Shown here: positions 24,380 through 32,840 of the stretch, in pieces
How positions within the stretch are numbered: the first letter of the stretch is position 1
Layout: every line of letters begins with the position of its first letter
Assembly (NCBI RefSeq): GCF_036226885.1
Contig: NZ_CP109027.1
Location: 7,254,001-7,318,000 of the forward strand
Length of the DNA stretch: 64,000 bases
Direction of reading: 5' to 3'
From: Streptomyces sp. NBC_00663
GTDB lineage: Bacteria; Actinomycetota; Actinomycetes; Streptomycetales; Streptomycetaceae
The notes under the pieces: model-generated
Told to the model about the DNA's origin: nothing
Database searches by the model: none
The model's input: the letters and a program-made list of their open reading frames with translations, nothing else
Made by a program: the position numbers and the translations under genes

Positions 24380-25726
24380 ATGACCGACTCTCCCGCCGAC
24401 CTCGTCATCACCGGATGCACCGTCCTCGTCCACGACGACCAGGAGCGCGTCGGGTTCGAGGAGAACGCCACCATCGTCGTACGCGACGGAGTCATCGAGT
24501 CCGTCACCACGGCCCGTGAACAGCCGCCGGCCACCGAACACATCGACGCCCGTGGGCAGGTGGCCATGCCCGGGCTCGTCAACTGCCACACCCACGCTCC
24601 CATGGTCGCGCTGCGCGGTGTCGCCGAGGATCTGCCGACCGAGGAGTGGTTCAACGATGTCGTATGGCCGATCGAGTCCAATCTGACCGAGCGGGATGTG
24701 GAGTCGGGGGCCCGGCTCGCCTGCGCGGAGATGATCCGCGGGGGCGTCACCTGCTTCGCCGACCACTACTTCTCGATGGACGCCGTCGCCTCCGTGGTCG
24801 AGGAGTGCGGCATCCGGGCCCATCTCGGTGAGGCCTACTTCTCCTCCCAGGGGCCGCAAGGGCGGGAGAGATCGCTGGAGTTCGCGCTCCGGCACCGCGG
24901 CGGCGCAGCCGGCCGCATCACCACCGCCCTCGCCCCGCACGCCCCCTACACCGTGGACGACGCCGACCTCGCCGCCACCGCCGAACTCGCCCGCGCCCAC
25001 GGACTGCCCGTCCACCTCCACGCCGCCGAGAACCGTGACCAGGCGGAGGCAAGTCTCCAACGGCACGGCGTCACCCCCATCGAGGTCCTGGCCCGCACCG
25101 GCATCCTCGACACCGACGTCCTCATCGCCCACGGTACCGGCATCCTCGACCGTGACCTGCCGGTTCTCGCCGAGGCGACCGGCCGGGTCAGCGTGGCCAC
25201 CGCACCCCGCGGCTACCTCAAGTTCGCCTGGCCCACCACCACACCGGTCCGCGCCCTGCACGACCTCGGCATCCCCGTCGGCCTCGCCACGGACGGCGCC
25301 GCCTCCAACAGCTCCCTCGACGTGTGGGAGTCGATGGCGCTCACCGCGCTCGTCCAGAAGTCCACGACCGGCGACCCGCGGTGGCTGACCTCCCGCCAGG
25401 CCCTGCACCACGCCACCCTCCAGAGCGCCCGCGCGATCGGACTCGGCGACACCCTCGGCACCCTCGCCCCCGGCCGCCGCGCCGACCTCGTCCTCGTCGA
25501 TCTCACCGGGCCGCACACCCAGCCCGTCCACGACCTGGCCGCCACCCTCGTCCACAGCGCCCGCTCCTTTGACGTCCGCACGACGATCGTCGACGGACGG
25601 GTCCTGATGCGCGACCGCGAGCTGCTGACCATCGATGTGGCGGCGGTGGTAAGGGAGTTGGGGGAGCGGCTGCCCTCCCTTCTGGACCGCAGTCACGGCA
25701 GGCGGATCCAGGAGTACGACACCTGA
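24380..25726 (+). CDS. amidohydrolase family deaminase (TrzA/AtzA/MtaD-like)
   Basis: 448 aa metal-dependent hydrolase of the cytosine/guanine/SAH-deaminase branch. The metal and active-site motifs are in order: PGLVNCHTHAPM, GGVTCFADHYFSM, APHAPYTVDD, VHLHAAEN, VLIAHGTGI and GLATDGAASNSSLD. Relatives deaminate S-adenosylhomocysteine, methylthioadenosine, 8-oxoguanine or s-triazines; I cannot choose between these. The start is ATG 24380, not the GTG one codon before, because TACGTT lies six bases upstream and suggests a leaderless mRNA. It is divergent from the EEP gene with about 125 bp between. Confidence 0.9.
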   Translation: MTDSPADLVITGCTVLVHDDQERVGFEENATIVVRDGVIESVTTAREQPPATEHIDARGQVAMPGLVNCHTHAPMVALRGVAEDLPTEEWFNDVVWPIESNLTERDVESGARLACAEMIRGGVTCFADHYFSMDAVASVVEECGIRAHLGEAYFSSQGPQGRERSLEFALRHRGGAAGRITTALAPHAPYTVDDADLAATAELARAHGLPVHLHAAENRDQAEASLQRHGVTPIEVLARTGILDTDVLIAHGTGILDRDLPVLAEATGRVSVATAPRGYLKFAWPTTTPVRALHDLGIPVGLATDGAASNSSLDVWESMALTALVQKSTTGDPRWLTSRQALHHATLQSARAIGLGDTLGTLAPGRRADLVLVDLTGPHTQPVHDLAATLVHSARSFDVRTTIVDGRVLMRDRELLTIDVAAVVRELGERLPSLLDRSHGRRIQEYDT

Positions 25727-25817
25727 GGGCCGCGCGGAAAAAACTTCCCGGCACAGCGATGAGTTCCGCCCCTGCCCTCGGTCACCACCCCGAACGGACC
25801 GTTGCACAGGAGGGGTC

Positions 25818-26507
25818 ATGTCGCTTCCGGAGGTCGTCTCGCGTGATGAGTGGCGCGCGGCGCGTGGGGAACTGCTGGTCAGAGAGAAGGCCGCCACGCG
25901 GGCGCGGGACGCGCTCAACGCCGAGCGGCGTCGGCTGCCCATGGTGGAGATCGAGGAGGAGTACCTCTTCGAGGGCGGCGACGGGAAGGCGACGCTGCTC
26001 GATCTCTTCGAAGGGCGGTCCCAACTCGTCGTCTACCACTTCATGTTCGCGCCGGACTGGGACGCGGGCTGCCGCAGCTGCTCGGCGTTCCTGGACCAGA
26101 TCGGGCATCTGGCGCATCTGAGGGCGCGGGGGACGACGTTCGCGGCGGTGTCCCGGGCGCCGTACACCAGGATCCTGCCGTTCAAGGCGCGGATGGGCTG
26201 GACCGTGCCCTGGTACTCGTCGTACGGCGGCGAGTTCAACCGTGACTTCGAGGTGACCCTGGAGCGTGACGGGGAGCTGGTCGAGCGGCCCGGCCTCAGC
26301 TGCTTCCTGCGGGAGCGCGATCGTGTCTTCCACACCTACTCGACCTATGAGCGAGGACTGGACGGGCTCGGCTCGACGACCAGTCTCCTGGACCTCACCG
26401 CGCTGGGCCGCCAGGAGGAGTGGGAGGAACCGGAGGGGCGTGCGTCGGCACTGGGGGCGCCCGCGGGGAGCGAGCGCATTCGCTATCACGACGAGTACGA
26501 CGACTGA
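25818..26507 (+). CDS. DUF899 (thioredoxin-like fold) protein
   Basis: 229 aa. Strong DUF899 features: LPMVEIEEEYLFEGGDGKATLLDLFEGRSQLVVYHFMFAPDWDAGCRSCSAFLDQIGHLAHL, with a CxxC pair (CRSC), then RAPYTRILPFKARMGWTVPWYSSYGGEFNRDF and SCFLRERDRVFHTYSTYERGLD. The family has a thioredoxin-like fold with unproven redox function. ATG follows AGGAGGGG. It probably has its own promoter; nothing is coupled to it. Confidence 0.93.
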   Translation: MSLPEVVSRDEWRAARGELLVREKAATRARDALNAERRRLPMVEIEEEYLFEGGDGKATLLDLFEGRSQLVVYHFMFAPDWDAGCRSCSAFLDQIGHLAHLRARGTTFAAVSRAPYTRILPFKARMGWTVPWYSSYGGEFNRDFEVTLERDGELVERPGLSCFLRERDRVFHTYSTYERGLDGLGSTTSLLDLTALGRQEEWEEPEGRASALGAPAGSERIRYHDEYDD

Positions 26508-26731
26508 CCGGCGAGCACGAGTGATGACCGTGATGTCCGGCAGGCACGAGTGATGACCGGAGAGTGCGAGTAATGACGCGGACGGTTACGGAAGTGACCG
26601 TTCGGTAACCGGTTTCTCACGCTGCGCGTTGAACCGGTGTCAGCTACGTCTCAGTCCCGCAACTCAGCGAGCCGTTCCGCCTCTCCAGAGCGTTAACTCC
26701 TACAAGAAGGACGCTTGATCGGAGGTGCAGG

Positions 26732-26923
26732 ATGGTGAACGGGCGAAGAGTGCTCGAGCGCTTTCCCGCCGGTGGGCCGCGTGGCTCCTGGCCCGCTGAG
26801 GAGTTCGCGCACGCGCGGCGGATGGAGGGCACGCCCGCCGAGGTCGTGATGGACCTCGCCACGGACGCGTTCCTCGTCGTGGTCCCCGGAGACACGGCGG
26901 TCAGCTCGCCTTCGGTGCTGTGA
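26732..26923 (+). CDS. small conserved hypothetical protein (63 aa)
   Basis: Sequence MVNGRRVLERFPAGGPRGSWPAEEFAHARRMEGTPAEVVMDLATDAFLVVV. An ideal ribosome site (GGAGG, 6 bases, ATG) and normal codon bias support a real gene. Function unknown; no signal or membrane segment. Its end overlaps the 3' end of the convergent ABC transporter gene by 23 bp. The upstream 220 bases hold a short decaying direct repeat (GCACGAGTGATGACCG) and an inverted pair GGTTAC/GTAACC (about 26584-26609), a possible operator. Confidence 0.7.
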   Translation: MVNGRRVLERFPAGGPRGSWPAEEFAHARRMEGTPAEVVMDLATDAFLVVVPGDTAVSSPSVL

Positions 26924-28826
26924 ACTGGTCCGCCTGGAGCGAGTACAGCTCCGCGTAGACCCCACCGGTCGCCAGCAGCTCCTCCGGCGTGCCGGACTCC
27001 ACGAGGCGGCCCTGCTCCAGGACGTGCACCAGATCGGCGTGGCGTACGGACGCCAGCCGGTGGGTGATCAGCACGACCGTCTGGCCGGTGCCCGCCAGAG
27101 CGCGGATCTTCTCGAAGACCTCCAGCTCGGCCCGCGCGTCCAGAGCCGCCGTCGGCTCGTCCACGATCAGGATCCGGCCGCGCCGGTAGGCCGCCCGCGC
27201 GATGCCGAGGCGCTGCCACTGCCCACCCGAGAGTTCGTGCCCGCCGCTGAAATGGCGGGCCAGCAGCGTGTCCAGGCCGCGCGGCAGATCCGCCACCACC
27301 TCCTCGGCCCCGGCCTCGGCGATCGAGTCGGCCATCCGCTCCTCGGTCAGCGGTGCCGCCGACCGGCCGACCGCCACATTGACCCGGGCCGTGAACGGCC
27401 AGCGCTTGAAATCCTGCGCCACCATCGCGATCCGCTCGGCGAGCAGCCGCCGGTCCGCGTCCGCGGTGTCCGTCCCGTCCCACAGGATGCGGCCCCGGTC
27501 CGGTTTGTAGAGCCCGGCCAGCAGCTTCACCAGGGTCGTCTTGCCCGAGCCGTTCTCACCGACCAGCGCCACGATCCGGCCGAAGGGCAGGGTGAGGGTG
27601 ACGTCGTCGAGCGCCGGGCGGGTGGACTCGCCCGGATAGCTGAACGTGACGTTCTCGAAGCGGATCTCCCGCGGGTCCTCGGGCAGCTCCCGTCCGCCGA
27701 CCGGGATGGCCCGCCGCTCTGCCTCGACGTACAGCCGCTGGAGGTCGCCGACGAAGAGGGCCTCCTGATGGAGCTGGTTCACCTCCAGGACCAGGCTGTC
27801 CAGGCTGGCCGAGCCGGAGCGGATCGCGATCACGGCCGTACCGGCCACCGACAGCGCGCCCGCGAGCAGCAGACCGCCAAGGGTCGCGTACGTCGCCACC
27901 GTCGCGAGGCCCGTCCAGAACGCCGCGATCAGCCCGGTACGGGCCGCGAGCCGCGCCAGCCGGGCCTGCTCGGCCTCCGCCGCCTCCGACATCGCCCGGT
28001 AGTGGTGGAGCAGGAAGGGGCCGACGCCGTGCACCCGGATCTCCGGGGCCGCCGTCGGTTCGGTGAGCAGCTCGCTGAGGAGATGACCGGCGCGGGCGTG
28101 CTGCACCCAGGTGTGGAAGGACTCGTACCGGCGCCGGGCGATCGTCAGGGCACTCCACGCGCTCGGCAGGGTCATGGTCATCAGCAGCGGCAGCAGGGCC
28201 GGGTGCAGCACGGTCAGTACGCCGGCCGCCGCGATCAGCGAGATGCCCGCGTTCATGACCCGGGTGGCGTAGCCGATCATGCGGCGTGCGGAGGAGGCCC
28301 CGTACTGGGCGGTGTCCAGCAGTTTGTGGAAGGCGTGGTCCTCGATCGCGGCCAGCTCGACCGCCGCCGCCCGCTCCAGATACCGCTCGGTCGCCACCCG
28401 CTCGACCTTGGGTTCCAGGCGCCCGGTGGCGTATGTCGACGCGGCCCGCAGCAGCGCCGCCACCAGCATGACCGCCGTCATGGTGGCCAGGGCGGGCACG
28501 GCGCCCCGTAGCCGGTCCTCGATGGCACCGCCGCGGATCAGCCGCCCCAGCACACTGTTCACGGCCAGCAGACTCACCGCCTGCGCCGCGCCCCGGCCCG
28601 CCTCGGCGGCGAGCACGATCTTCGCGGCCCGCCGGTCGGCCTGCCAGGCGAGCCGGAAGCTGAGCGACAGCAGCGCGGGCAGCTGCCGCACCATCTCCCA
28701 AAAGTTCAGCTGGAGCCGGGCGTCGGAGTGGCTGTTCCAGCCCGTGTCGTAGCGCAGCGGACCACCGAAGAGCAGCCGCTCAGACTCCGACACCTCGGCC
28801 TGTTCGGCGCCGCGCTTTGTGCCCAC
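26901..28826 (-). CDS. ABC transporter, fused permease/ATP-binding protein
   Basis: 641 aa. The N-terminal transmembrane domain (about residues 60-330) has four to six helices. The nucleotide-binding domain (about 380-625) carries VALVGENGSGKTT (Walker A), LSGGQWQRLGIAR (signature), ILIVDEPTAALD (Walker B) and VVLITHRLASVRHAD (H-loop). The layout matches type-1 exporters; the substrate is unknown. The GTG start at 28826 has GGGAGG six bases before it. The start region is preceded by G-rich 8-bp repeats (28931-28986). Confidence 0.92.
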   Translation of the reverse strand: MGTKRGAEQAEVSESERLLFGGPLRYDTGWNSHSDARLQLNFWEMVRQLPALLSLSFRLAWQADRRAAKIVLAAEAGRGAAQAVSLLAVNSVLGRLIRGGAIEDRLRGAVPALATMTAVMLVAALLRAASTYATGRLEPKVERVATERYLERAAAVELAAIEDHAFHKLLDTAQYGASSARRMIGYATRVMNAGISLIAAAGVLTVLHPALLPLLMTMTLPSAWSALTIARRRYESFHTWVQHARAGHLLSELLTEPTAAPEIRVHGVGPFLLHHYRAMSEAAEAEQARLARLAARTGLIAAFWTGLATVATYATLGGLLLAGALSVAGTAVIAIRSGSASLDSLVLEVNQLHQEALFVGDLQRLYVEAERRAIPVGGRELPEDPREIRFENVTFSYPGESTRPALDDVTLTLPFGRIVALVGENGSGKTTLVKLLAGLYKPDRGRILWDGTDTADADRRLLAERIAMVAQDFKRWPFTARVNVAVGRSAAPLTEERMADSIAEAGAEEVVADLPRGLDTLLARHFSGGHELSGGQWQRLGIARAAYRRGRILIVDEPTAALDARAELEVFEKIRALAGTGQTVVLITHRLASVRHADLVHVLEQGRLVESGTPEELLATGGVYAELYSLQADQFTAPKAS

Positions 28827-28930
28827 CGTCGACCTCCCCCGATCCTGGACGGACGGCCACTATCTCGGGAGGGGGCAGTCAGGGGGCAGGGCGCGGAGGG
28901 GAGGGGCGGTTGCGCGCGGGCGTACGCCTT

Positions 28931-28986
28931 CACGGGGGCACGGGGGCACGGGGGCACGGGGGCACGGGGGCACGGGGGCACGGGGC
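28931..28986. repeat. 8-bp tandem repeat (CACGGGGG)n
   Basis: Six perfect and one imperfect copy of CACGGGGG lie between the ABC transporter start (28826) and the end of the next minus-strand gene (29036). G-runs of five at regular spacing could form a G-quadruplex. Confidence 0.95.
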
Positions 28987-29035
28987 CACCGGGTCACGGG
29001 GGCGCGGGGCGGCCCGGCCGCATGGAGACGGAGGC

Positions 29036-29476
29036 TCAGGCGCTGACCGGGCGTGACCAGGCCGGCGTCGTCCCCGTCAGCCGGCACAGGGCCAGATACA
29101 GGGGGATCGGCGGGGTGTAGGGGACCGTGCCCTCCGGCTTGTGGATGAGGCCGGGGGTGCCCGGGGTGTCGGGAACGATCGCTCCGGTGGCGTAACGCGC
29201 GGGCGCGGGCCACTCCAGGGCGTAGTCGGAGTCTGACGGAACGATCCACCACCAGTGCGCCTCGTCGGCGTACACGCATCCGACGCGCGGCAGCCGGGGC
29301 ATCACCAGCGGGCCGAAACGGGCGGGTACGGCCACCGCGTCGCAGCCCAGCGGGGCCGTCATGCCGTCGGGTACGAGGAGCCGTCGGGGGGCGACCGGCG
29401 TGTGCAGTCCCCGCCGGAGGCGGACCAGCGTGTCCAGGGTCATGACCTGGCCGCCGGTCGCAGCCCTCAGAGCCAT
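29036..29476 (-). CDS. hypothetical protein coupled to the ATPase gene
   Basis: 146 aa, function not recognised. It is soluble, with conserved-looking stretches MPRLPRVGCVYADEAHWWWIVPSDSDYALEWPAPARYATGAIVP and a Pro-rich C-terminus. Its ATG overlaps the stop of the upstream ATP-binding protein gene by 10 bp (ATGGCTCTGA), so translation is coupled. It probably acts in the same pathway as that ATPase. Confidence 0.75.
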   Translation of the reverse strand: MALRAATGGQVMTLDTLVRLRRGLHTPVAPRRLLVPDGMTAPLGCDAVAVPARFGPLVMPRLPRVGCVYADEAHWWWIVPSDSDYALEWPAPARYATGAIVPDTPGTPGLIHKPEGTVPYTPPIPLYLALCRLTGTTPAWSRPVSA

Positions 29477-30615
29477 GGGCCCCCCGTCCCGTGGTGCGGT
29501 GCCGATCCGTGGTGCCGGGATGTGCCGTGGTGCCGGGCTTCCGCCCCGTCGTACCGGACTTCCGTGCCGTCGTGCCAGGGAGCCCCGTAGTGCAGGGTCT
29601 CGGGGCCGTCGTGCCGGGGCCTGCCGAGATGCCAGGTCTCGGCGGCGGGGTGGCGGGGGGCGCCGTCGTGCCGGGGGTCGGCGGCGGAGTGACGGGGGAC
29701 GCCCTCATGGCGGGTATCCGGCCCGTCGGGCCTGGGTATGCCGTCGAGCCGGGTTCTCACGCCGTCGTGTCGCGAGGTCACGCCCTCGTGTCGGGGGGCC
29801 GCGCCGTCGTGCCGCGGGGTTGCACCCTCGTGTCGCGGGGTCACGCCCTCGTGTCGGGGGGTGGTGCCGTCGTGCCGTGGGGTCGCGCCCTCGTGTCGTG
29901 GGGTCGCGCCCTCGTGTCGGGGGGTGGTGCCTTCGTGTCGCGGGGTGGCGCTGCCGCGCCCGGGTATCGCGTCGCCGCTCCCAGGTATCGCGCGGCGCCA
30001 TGTGTCGCCCTCGTGCCGTGCTTCCGGCTCGTCGTCCTCGTCGCCCGGGCCGTCGGCGGGGCCGGGCTTGGGGCGGGCTCCCCAGCCCAGGTCGTTCCGG
30101 GGGCCGAGGTCGGTGTCCGGGGCGTCGCCCTGGCGGGGCAGGTCAGCCCAGACCAGGAGGCCGGGGCCGTGCTCATGGGTGCCCCAGGAGTGACACAGGG
30201 CGTCGACGAGAAGCAATCCCCTCCCGTGCTCCTCCTCGCCCCGCGGTGCGCAGGGGTGGGGCTCACCCGGGGCGCAGCCCTCGTCGCGCACGGCTATGCG
30301 CACCAGGTCCTCGCCGTCGTGGAGCTCGCAGACTATGTGTCTGCTCGCCGTGTGCACGATGGCGTTGGTGACCAGCTCGGAGACGACCAGGGCGGCCGTG
30401 TCGCAGGTGTCCTCGCAGACCGCCCAGCCGTTCAGCCGGGCGCGCGTCAGCCGTCTGGCCTGGGCGGCGGAACCCGGATGTGCGGCCAGCTCGAACCGGA
30501 ACCGGCGCTCGGCAGCGGGCCCCGCGGGGCGGCCGACTCCCGATGCGGCACCGAGGCTGTGGGGGCCTGCGGCAGCGTCTGTTCCTAAGGGCGCGGACGG
30601 AATCACGCTTGCCAC
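29467..30615 (-). CDS. ATP-binding protein (RsbW/anti-sigma-like HATPase) with long repeat tail
   Basis: 382 aa. The first 170 residues form a HATPase_c domain of the serine-kinase/anti-sigma type: LTRARLNGWAVCEDTCDTAALVVSELVTNAIVHTASRHIVCELHDGEDLVRIAVRDEGC, and EEEHGRGLLLVDALCHSWGTH, with the N-box Asn and the G-box. The rest is abnormal: about 150 residues of heptads of the form ATPRHEG/ATPRHDG (nt about 29700-29945), then a degraded His/Asp-rich repeat to the end. Relatives usually stop near 150 residues. It pairs with the divergent XRE regulator and DUF397 protein, as in WhiJ/AbaA-like loci. GTG at 30615 is the likely start; a second GTG is at 30606. Confidence 0.85.
   Translation of the reverse strand: MASVIPSAPLGTDAAAGPHSLGAASGVGRPAGPAAERRFRFELAAHPGSAAQARRLTRARLNGWAVCEDTCDTAALVVSELVTNAIVHTASRHIVCELHDGEDLVRIAVRDEGCAPGEPHPCAPRGEEEHGRGLLLVDALCHSWGTHEHGPGLLVWADLPRQGDAPDTDLGPRNDLGWGARPKPGPADGPGDEDDEPEARHEGDTWRRAIPGSGDAIPGRGSATPRHEGTTPRHEGATPRHEGATPRHDGTTPRHEGVTPRHEGATPRHDGAAPRHEGVTSRHDGVRTRLDGIPRPDGPDTRHEGVPRHSAADPRHDGAPRHPAAETWHLGRPRHDGPETLHYGAPWHDGTEVRYDGAEARHHGTSRHHGSAPHHGTGGPWL
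29700..29945 (-). repeat. 21-bp coding minisatellite (PRHEGAT heptads)
   Basis: About ten near-identical 21-bp units encode [AT]TPRH[ED]G. The flanks decay into looser His/Asp-rich repeats from about 29480 to 29700. All copies remain in frame. Confidence 0.9.
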
Positions 30616-30631
30616 TATCGCCCCGCCGTGA

Positions 30632-30667
30632 ACACTTGGCAAGTGTCACTCTGAAAATTGCAGAGTG
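30632..30667. promoter_or_regulatory. twin palindromes between ATPase and XRE regulator
   Basis: ACACTTG-G-CAAGTGT (30632-30646) is directly followed by CACTCTG (30647-30653), 7 bases and CAGAGTG (30661-30667). Both are perfect inverted repeats, and they lie 17 bases upstream of the ATPase GTG, so they are good candidate binding sites for the divergent XRE protein. Confidence 0.65.
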
Positions 30668-30858
30668 CTGTGTGACGGTCTGGAAGGCCGTGGCACACTG
30701 CTCGCAACAGCATGCCGAGCGGCGCCAGTTGAGATCACCGGAGATCCGACCAGGTCTTCGAATAGGTCTTCGAATGGCGCCGCCCGGCTGTCAGGATTCT
30801 TTTAGTCAGGTTTTTACCGGGACTCCGAGCCCCGGGGGACACCCATGGGAGGTGGAGG

Positions 30859-31719
30859 GTGAGCGAGCCGCGGTCCGCGCCGACGGTCGGCCAGGTCGTC
30901 CTCGGCCGGCGCCTGCTGGACCTGCGCGAGCGCGCCGGTCTCAAGCGCGAGGAGGCCGCCAAGGTCCTCCGCGTCGCCCCCGCCACCGTCCGCCGCATGG
31001 AGATGGCCGAGGTCGGCCTCAAGATCCCGTACCTCCAGCTGCTCCTGAAGTCCTACGGCGTCTCCGAGGAGGAGGCCGACGCCTTCGTGCAGCTGGCCGA
31101 GGAGGCCAACAAACCCGGCTGGTGGCAGCGGTACCACGACATCCTGCCCGGCTGGTTCTCGATGTACGTCAGCCTTGAGGGCGCCGCCAGCCTCATCCGG
31201 TCCTACGATCCGCACTTCGTGCCCGGGCTGCTCCAGACCGAGGACTACGCCCGCGGTGTCCTGAAGTCGGGGGCCATCGGCCAGACCCGGCCCGAGGACA
31301 TCGAGCGGCATGTCGCGCTGCGAGTACAACGCCAGGAACTGCTCACCCGTCCCGATGCCCCCCGTTTCTGGGCGGTCATCGACGAGACCGCGCTGCGCCG
31401 CCCGGTCGGCGGCCCGGAGGTGATGCGTGCCCAGATCGACAGGCTGCTCGAGGCCACGAAGCTGCCCAACGTGACGCTACAGGTCGCCCCGTTCGCCAAC
31501 GGGCCGCACCCCGGCACGTACGGGCCCTTCGTGCTGTTCCGATTCGCCGTGCCGGAGCTTCCGGACATGGTTTACAGCGAGTACCTGACCGGCGCCGTCT
31601 ATCTCGACGCGCGCGCCGAGGTGGCGACCCACCTTGAGGTCATGGACCGCACGGCGGCGCAGGCCGCTACGGCACATCGCACGAAGGAGATCCTCCGGGA
31701 TCTCCGCAAGGAGCTGTGA
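30859..31719 (+). CDS. XRE-family regulator with DUF5753 domain (WhiJ-like)
   Basis: 286 aa. The N-terminal helix-turn-helix (about residues 12-66) is GRRLLDLRERAGLKREEAAKVLRVAPATVRRMEMAEVGLK. The C-terminal DUF5753 (about 95-280) starts YVSLEGAASLIRSYDPHFVPGLLQTEDYARGVL and ends RTAAQAATAHRTKEILRDLRKEL. This pair is the streptomycete WhiJ/BldB-associated layout, in which the regulator acts with a small DUF397 partner. GTG follows GGAGG. The DUF397 gene starts directly after the stop. Confidence 0.93.
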   Translation: MSEPRSAPTVGQVVLGRRLLDLRERAGLKREEAAKVLRVAPATVRRMEMAEVGLKIPYLQLLLKSYGVSEEEADAFVQLAEEANKPGWWQRYHDILPGWFSMYVSLEGAASLIRSYDPHFVPGLLQTEDYARGVLKSGAIGQTRPEDIERHVALRVQRQELLTRPDAPRFWAVIDETALRRPVGGPEVMRAQIDRLLEATKLPNVTLQVAPFANGPHPGTYGPFVLFRFAVPELPDMVYSEYLTGAVYLDARAEVATHLEVMDRTAAQAATAHRTKEILRDLRKEL

Positions 31720-31974
31720 ATGGATCGCATCAAGCCGCGCATACCGGTCTACAACGGCATGCCCGCGCGGGAGTTGGGCAGCGAGGGCTGGCACAAGCCG
31801 TGGAGCGGCGGCAACGGCGGCAACTGCCTGGAGGCGATGAAGCTCGCCGACGGCCGGATCGCCGTCCGCCAGTCGACCGACCCGGACGGCCCGGCGCTGA
31901 TCTACACCAGCGACGAGATGACGGCCTTCATCGAGGGCGCGAAGGCGGGGGAGGCCGACTTCCTGCTGTCATGA
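31720..31974 (+). CDS. DUF397 protein
   Basis: 84 aa. The hallmark is GWHKPWSGGNGGNCLEAMKLADGRIAVRQSTDPDGPALIYTSDEMTAFIEGAKAGEADFLL. The usual DUF397 opening (W.KSS.S...G.CVEVA) is seen here as HKPWSGGNGGNCLEAM. Such proteins partner with XRE-DUF5753 regulators in developmental control. The ATG abuts the regulator stop (TGAATG) and GGAG lies inside the regulator's last codons, so the two are co-translated. Confidence 0.92.
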   Translation: MDRIKPRIPVYNGMPARELGSEGWHKPWSGGNGGNCLEAMKLADGRIAVRQSTDPDGPALIYTSDEMTAFIEGAKAGEADFLLS

Positions 31975-32014
31975 CGTGAGTTGACGCTTGTTAAGCAGTG
32001 ATTGGCATCGACGC

Positions 32015-32638
32015 TCAGAACCAGGACGCGATCCGCCGGGGCGCGTCCACCAGGCGGCTCACCGCCACCACCGGAAGCGGCGGCTGCTCGGCCTCCGCGG
32101 GGCTCAGATCGAGCCCGTAGTAGATCTGCTCGATCGACGGCGGTCCGACCGCGAGGTTGCGCCGGACCGCCTGAGCCGACGACTTCTCGCCGGTCTGCAC
32201 GAGATATGCCGCCGCCATCGTGCCCGTACGGCCGACTCCCGCACCGCAGTGCACGAACACCGGTCCGGACGACCGGGCGACGACCTCCAGGAAGCGCCGG
32301 TCGACGACCGTGGTGATGACCAGGGCGGCCAGCGCCCGGTATCCGGCGGGAGAGGGGGCGGCGCCCCGCCGCAGCCGTCCCTCCTCCTCGCGCATCCAGT
32401 ACGACAGCGCCAGAACGCCCCCGGCTTCGGCCGCCCACAGGACGACGTGACCGAGGAGGACGGCGAGCAGAACACGCAGCGTGCGCCGCTGGAGCGGACG
32501 TTTGTGGAAGGCGGGGCGGGGGGCGGGGGTCCGTCCTCGGTAGGTGTCCGCTTCCGCGTCGGCGCAGGCTCGGTGCCGTGAGGGCCAGCACCACGGGGTG
32601 GGTGGCGATGATCTGCTCGTCCGGCACGTGCCGGGCAC
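32015..32638 (-). CDS. protein tyrosine/dual-specificity phosphatase, internally deleted
   Basis: 207 codons, of which about residues 45-207 are recognisable. A membrane segment (LRVLLAVLLGHVVLWAAEAGGVLALSYWM) is followed by RRGAAPSPAGYRALAALVITTVVD, then RRFLEVVARSSGPVFVHCGAGVGRTGTMAAAYLVQTGEKSSAQAVRRNLAVGPPSIEQ. The CX5R phosphate loop (HCGAGVGRT) is intact. However, relatives have about 35 residues between TTVVD and the helix before the loop, including the general-acid Asp, and another short segment after the TM. Both are missing here without breaking the frame. The N-terminal 45 residues are not family-like and the GTG at 32638 is doubtful. Probably inactive, or a decaying gene. Confidence 0.6.
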   Translation of the reverse strand: MPGTCRTSRSSPPTPWCWPSRHRACADAEADTYRGRTPAPRPAFHKRPLQRRTLRVLLAVLLGHVVLWAAEAGGVLALSYWMREEEGRLRRGAAPSPAGYRALAALVITTVVDRRFLEVVARSSGPVFVHCGAGVGRTGTMAAAYLVQTGEKSSAQAVRRNLAVGPPSIEQIYYGLDLSPAEAEQPPLPVVAVSRLVDAPRRIASWF

Positions 32639-32840
32639 GGGCCTCGGACAGGGCGGTCAGAGCCGCGCCCGCCGCCGTGCGGTTCCTCGGTGGCTCCGGT
32701 GGGTCGCCCCAAGGGCGCCCGAGGGCCTCTTGGGCGTGCAGGGACACCGGGACGGCGCGAGTCCAGCGGAGCCCCCGGCGACTGGTCCAGCCGCAGCAGT
32801 CGTCCCCTCGTTCCCACGCAGGAGGCGTCGCGAGGCGGGC
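32639..32840. other. coding-like stretch without an assignable gene
   Basis: On the minus strand one frame reads SLHAQEALGRPWGDPPEPPRNRTAAGAALTALSEARARHVPDEQIIATHPVVLALTAP (about 32580-32750). It has good third-position bias but no proper start, and runs into the phosphatase region in another frame. It may be the remnant of a further gene lost in the same rearrangement. Confidence 0.35.

Noticed and set aside
29491..30588. 365-residue Val/Ala-rich frame on the plus strand opposite the ATPase
   Set aside because: Its repeats mirror the 21-bp units of the ATPase tail; the HATPase motifs decide for the minus strand.
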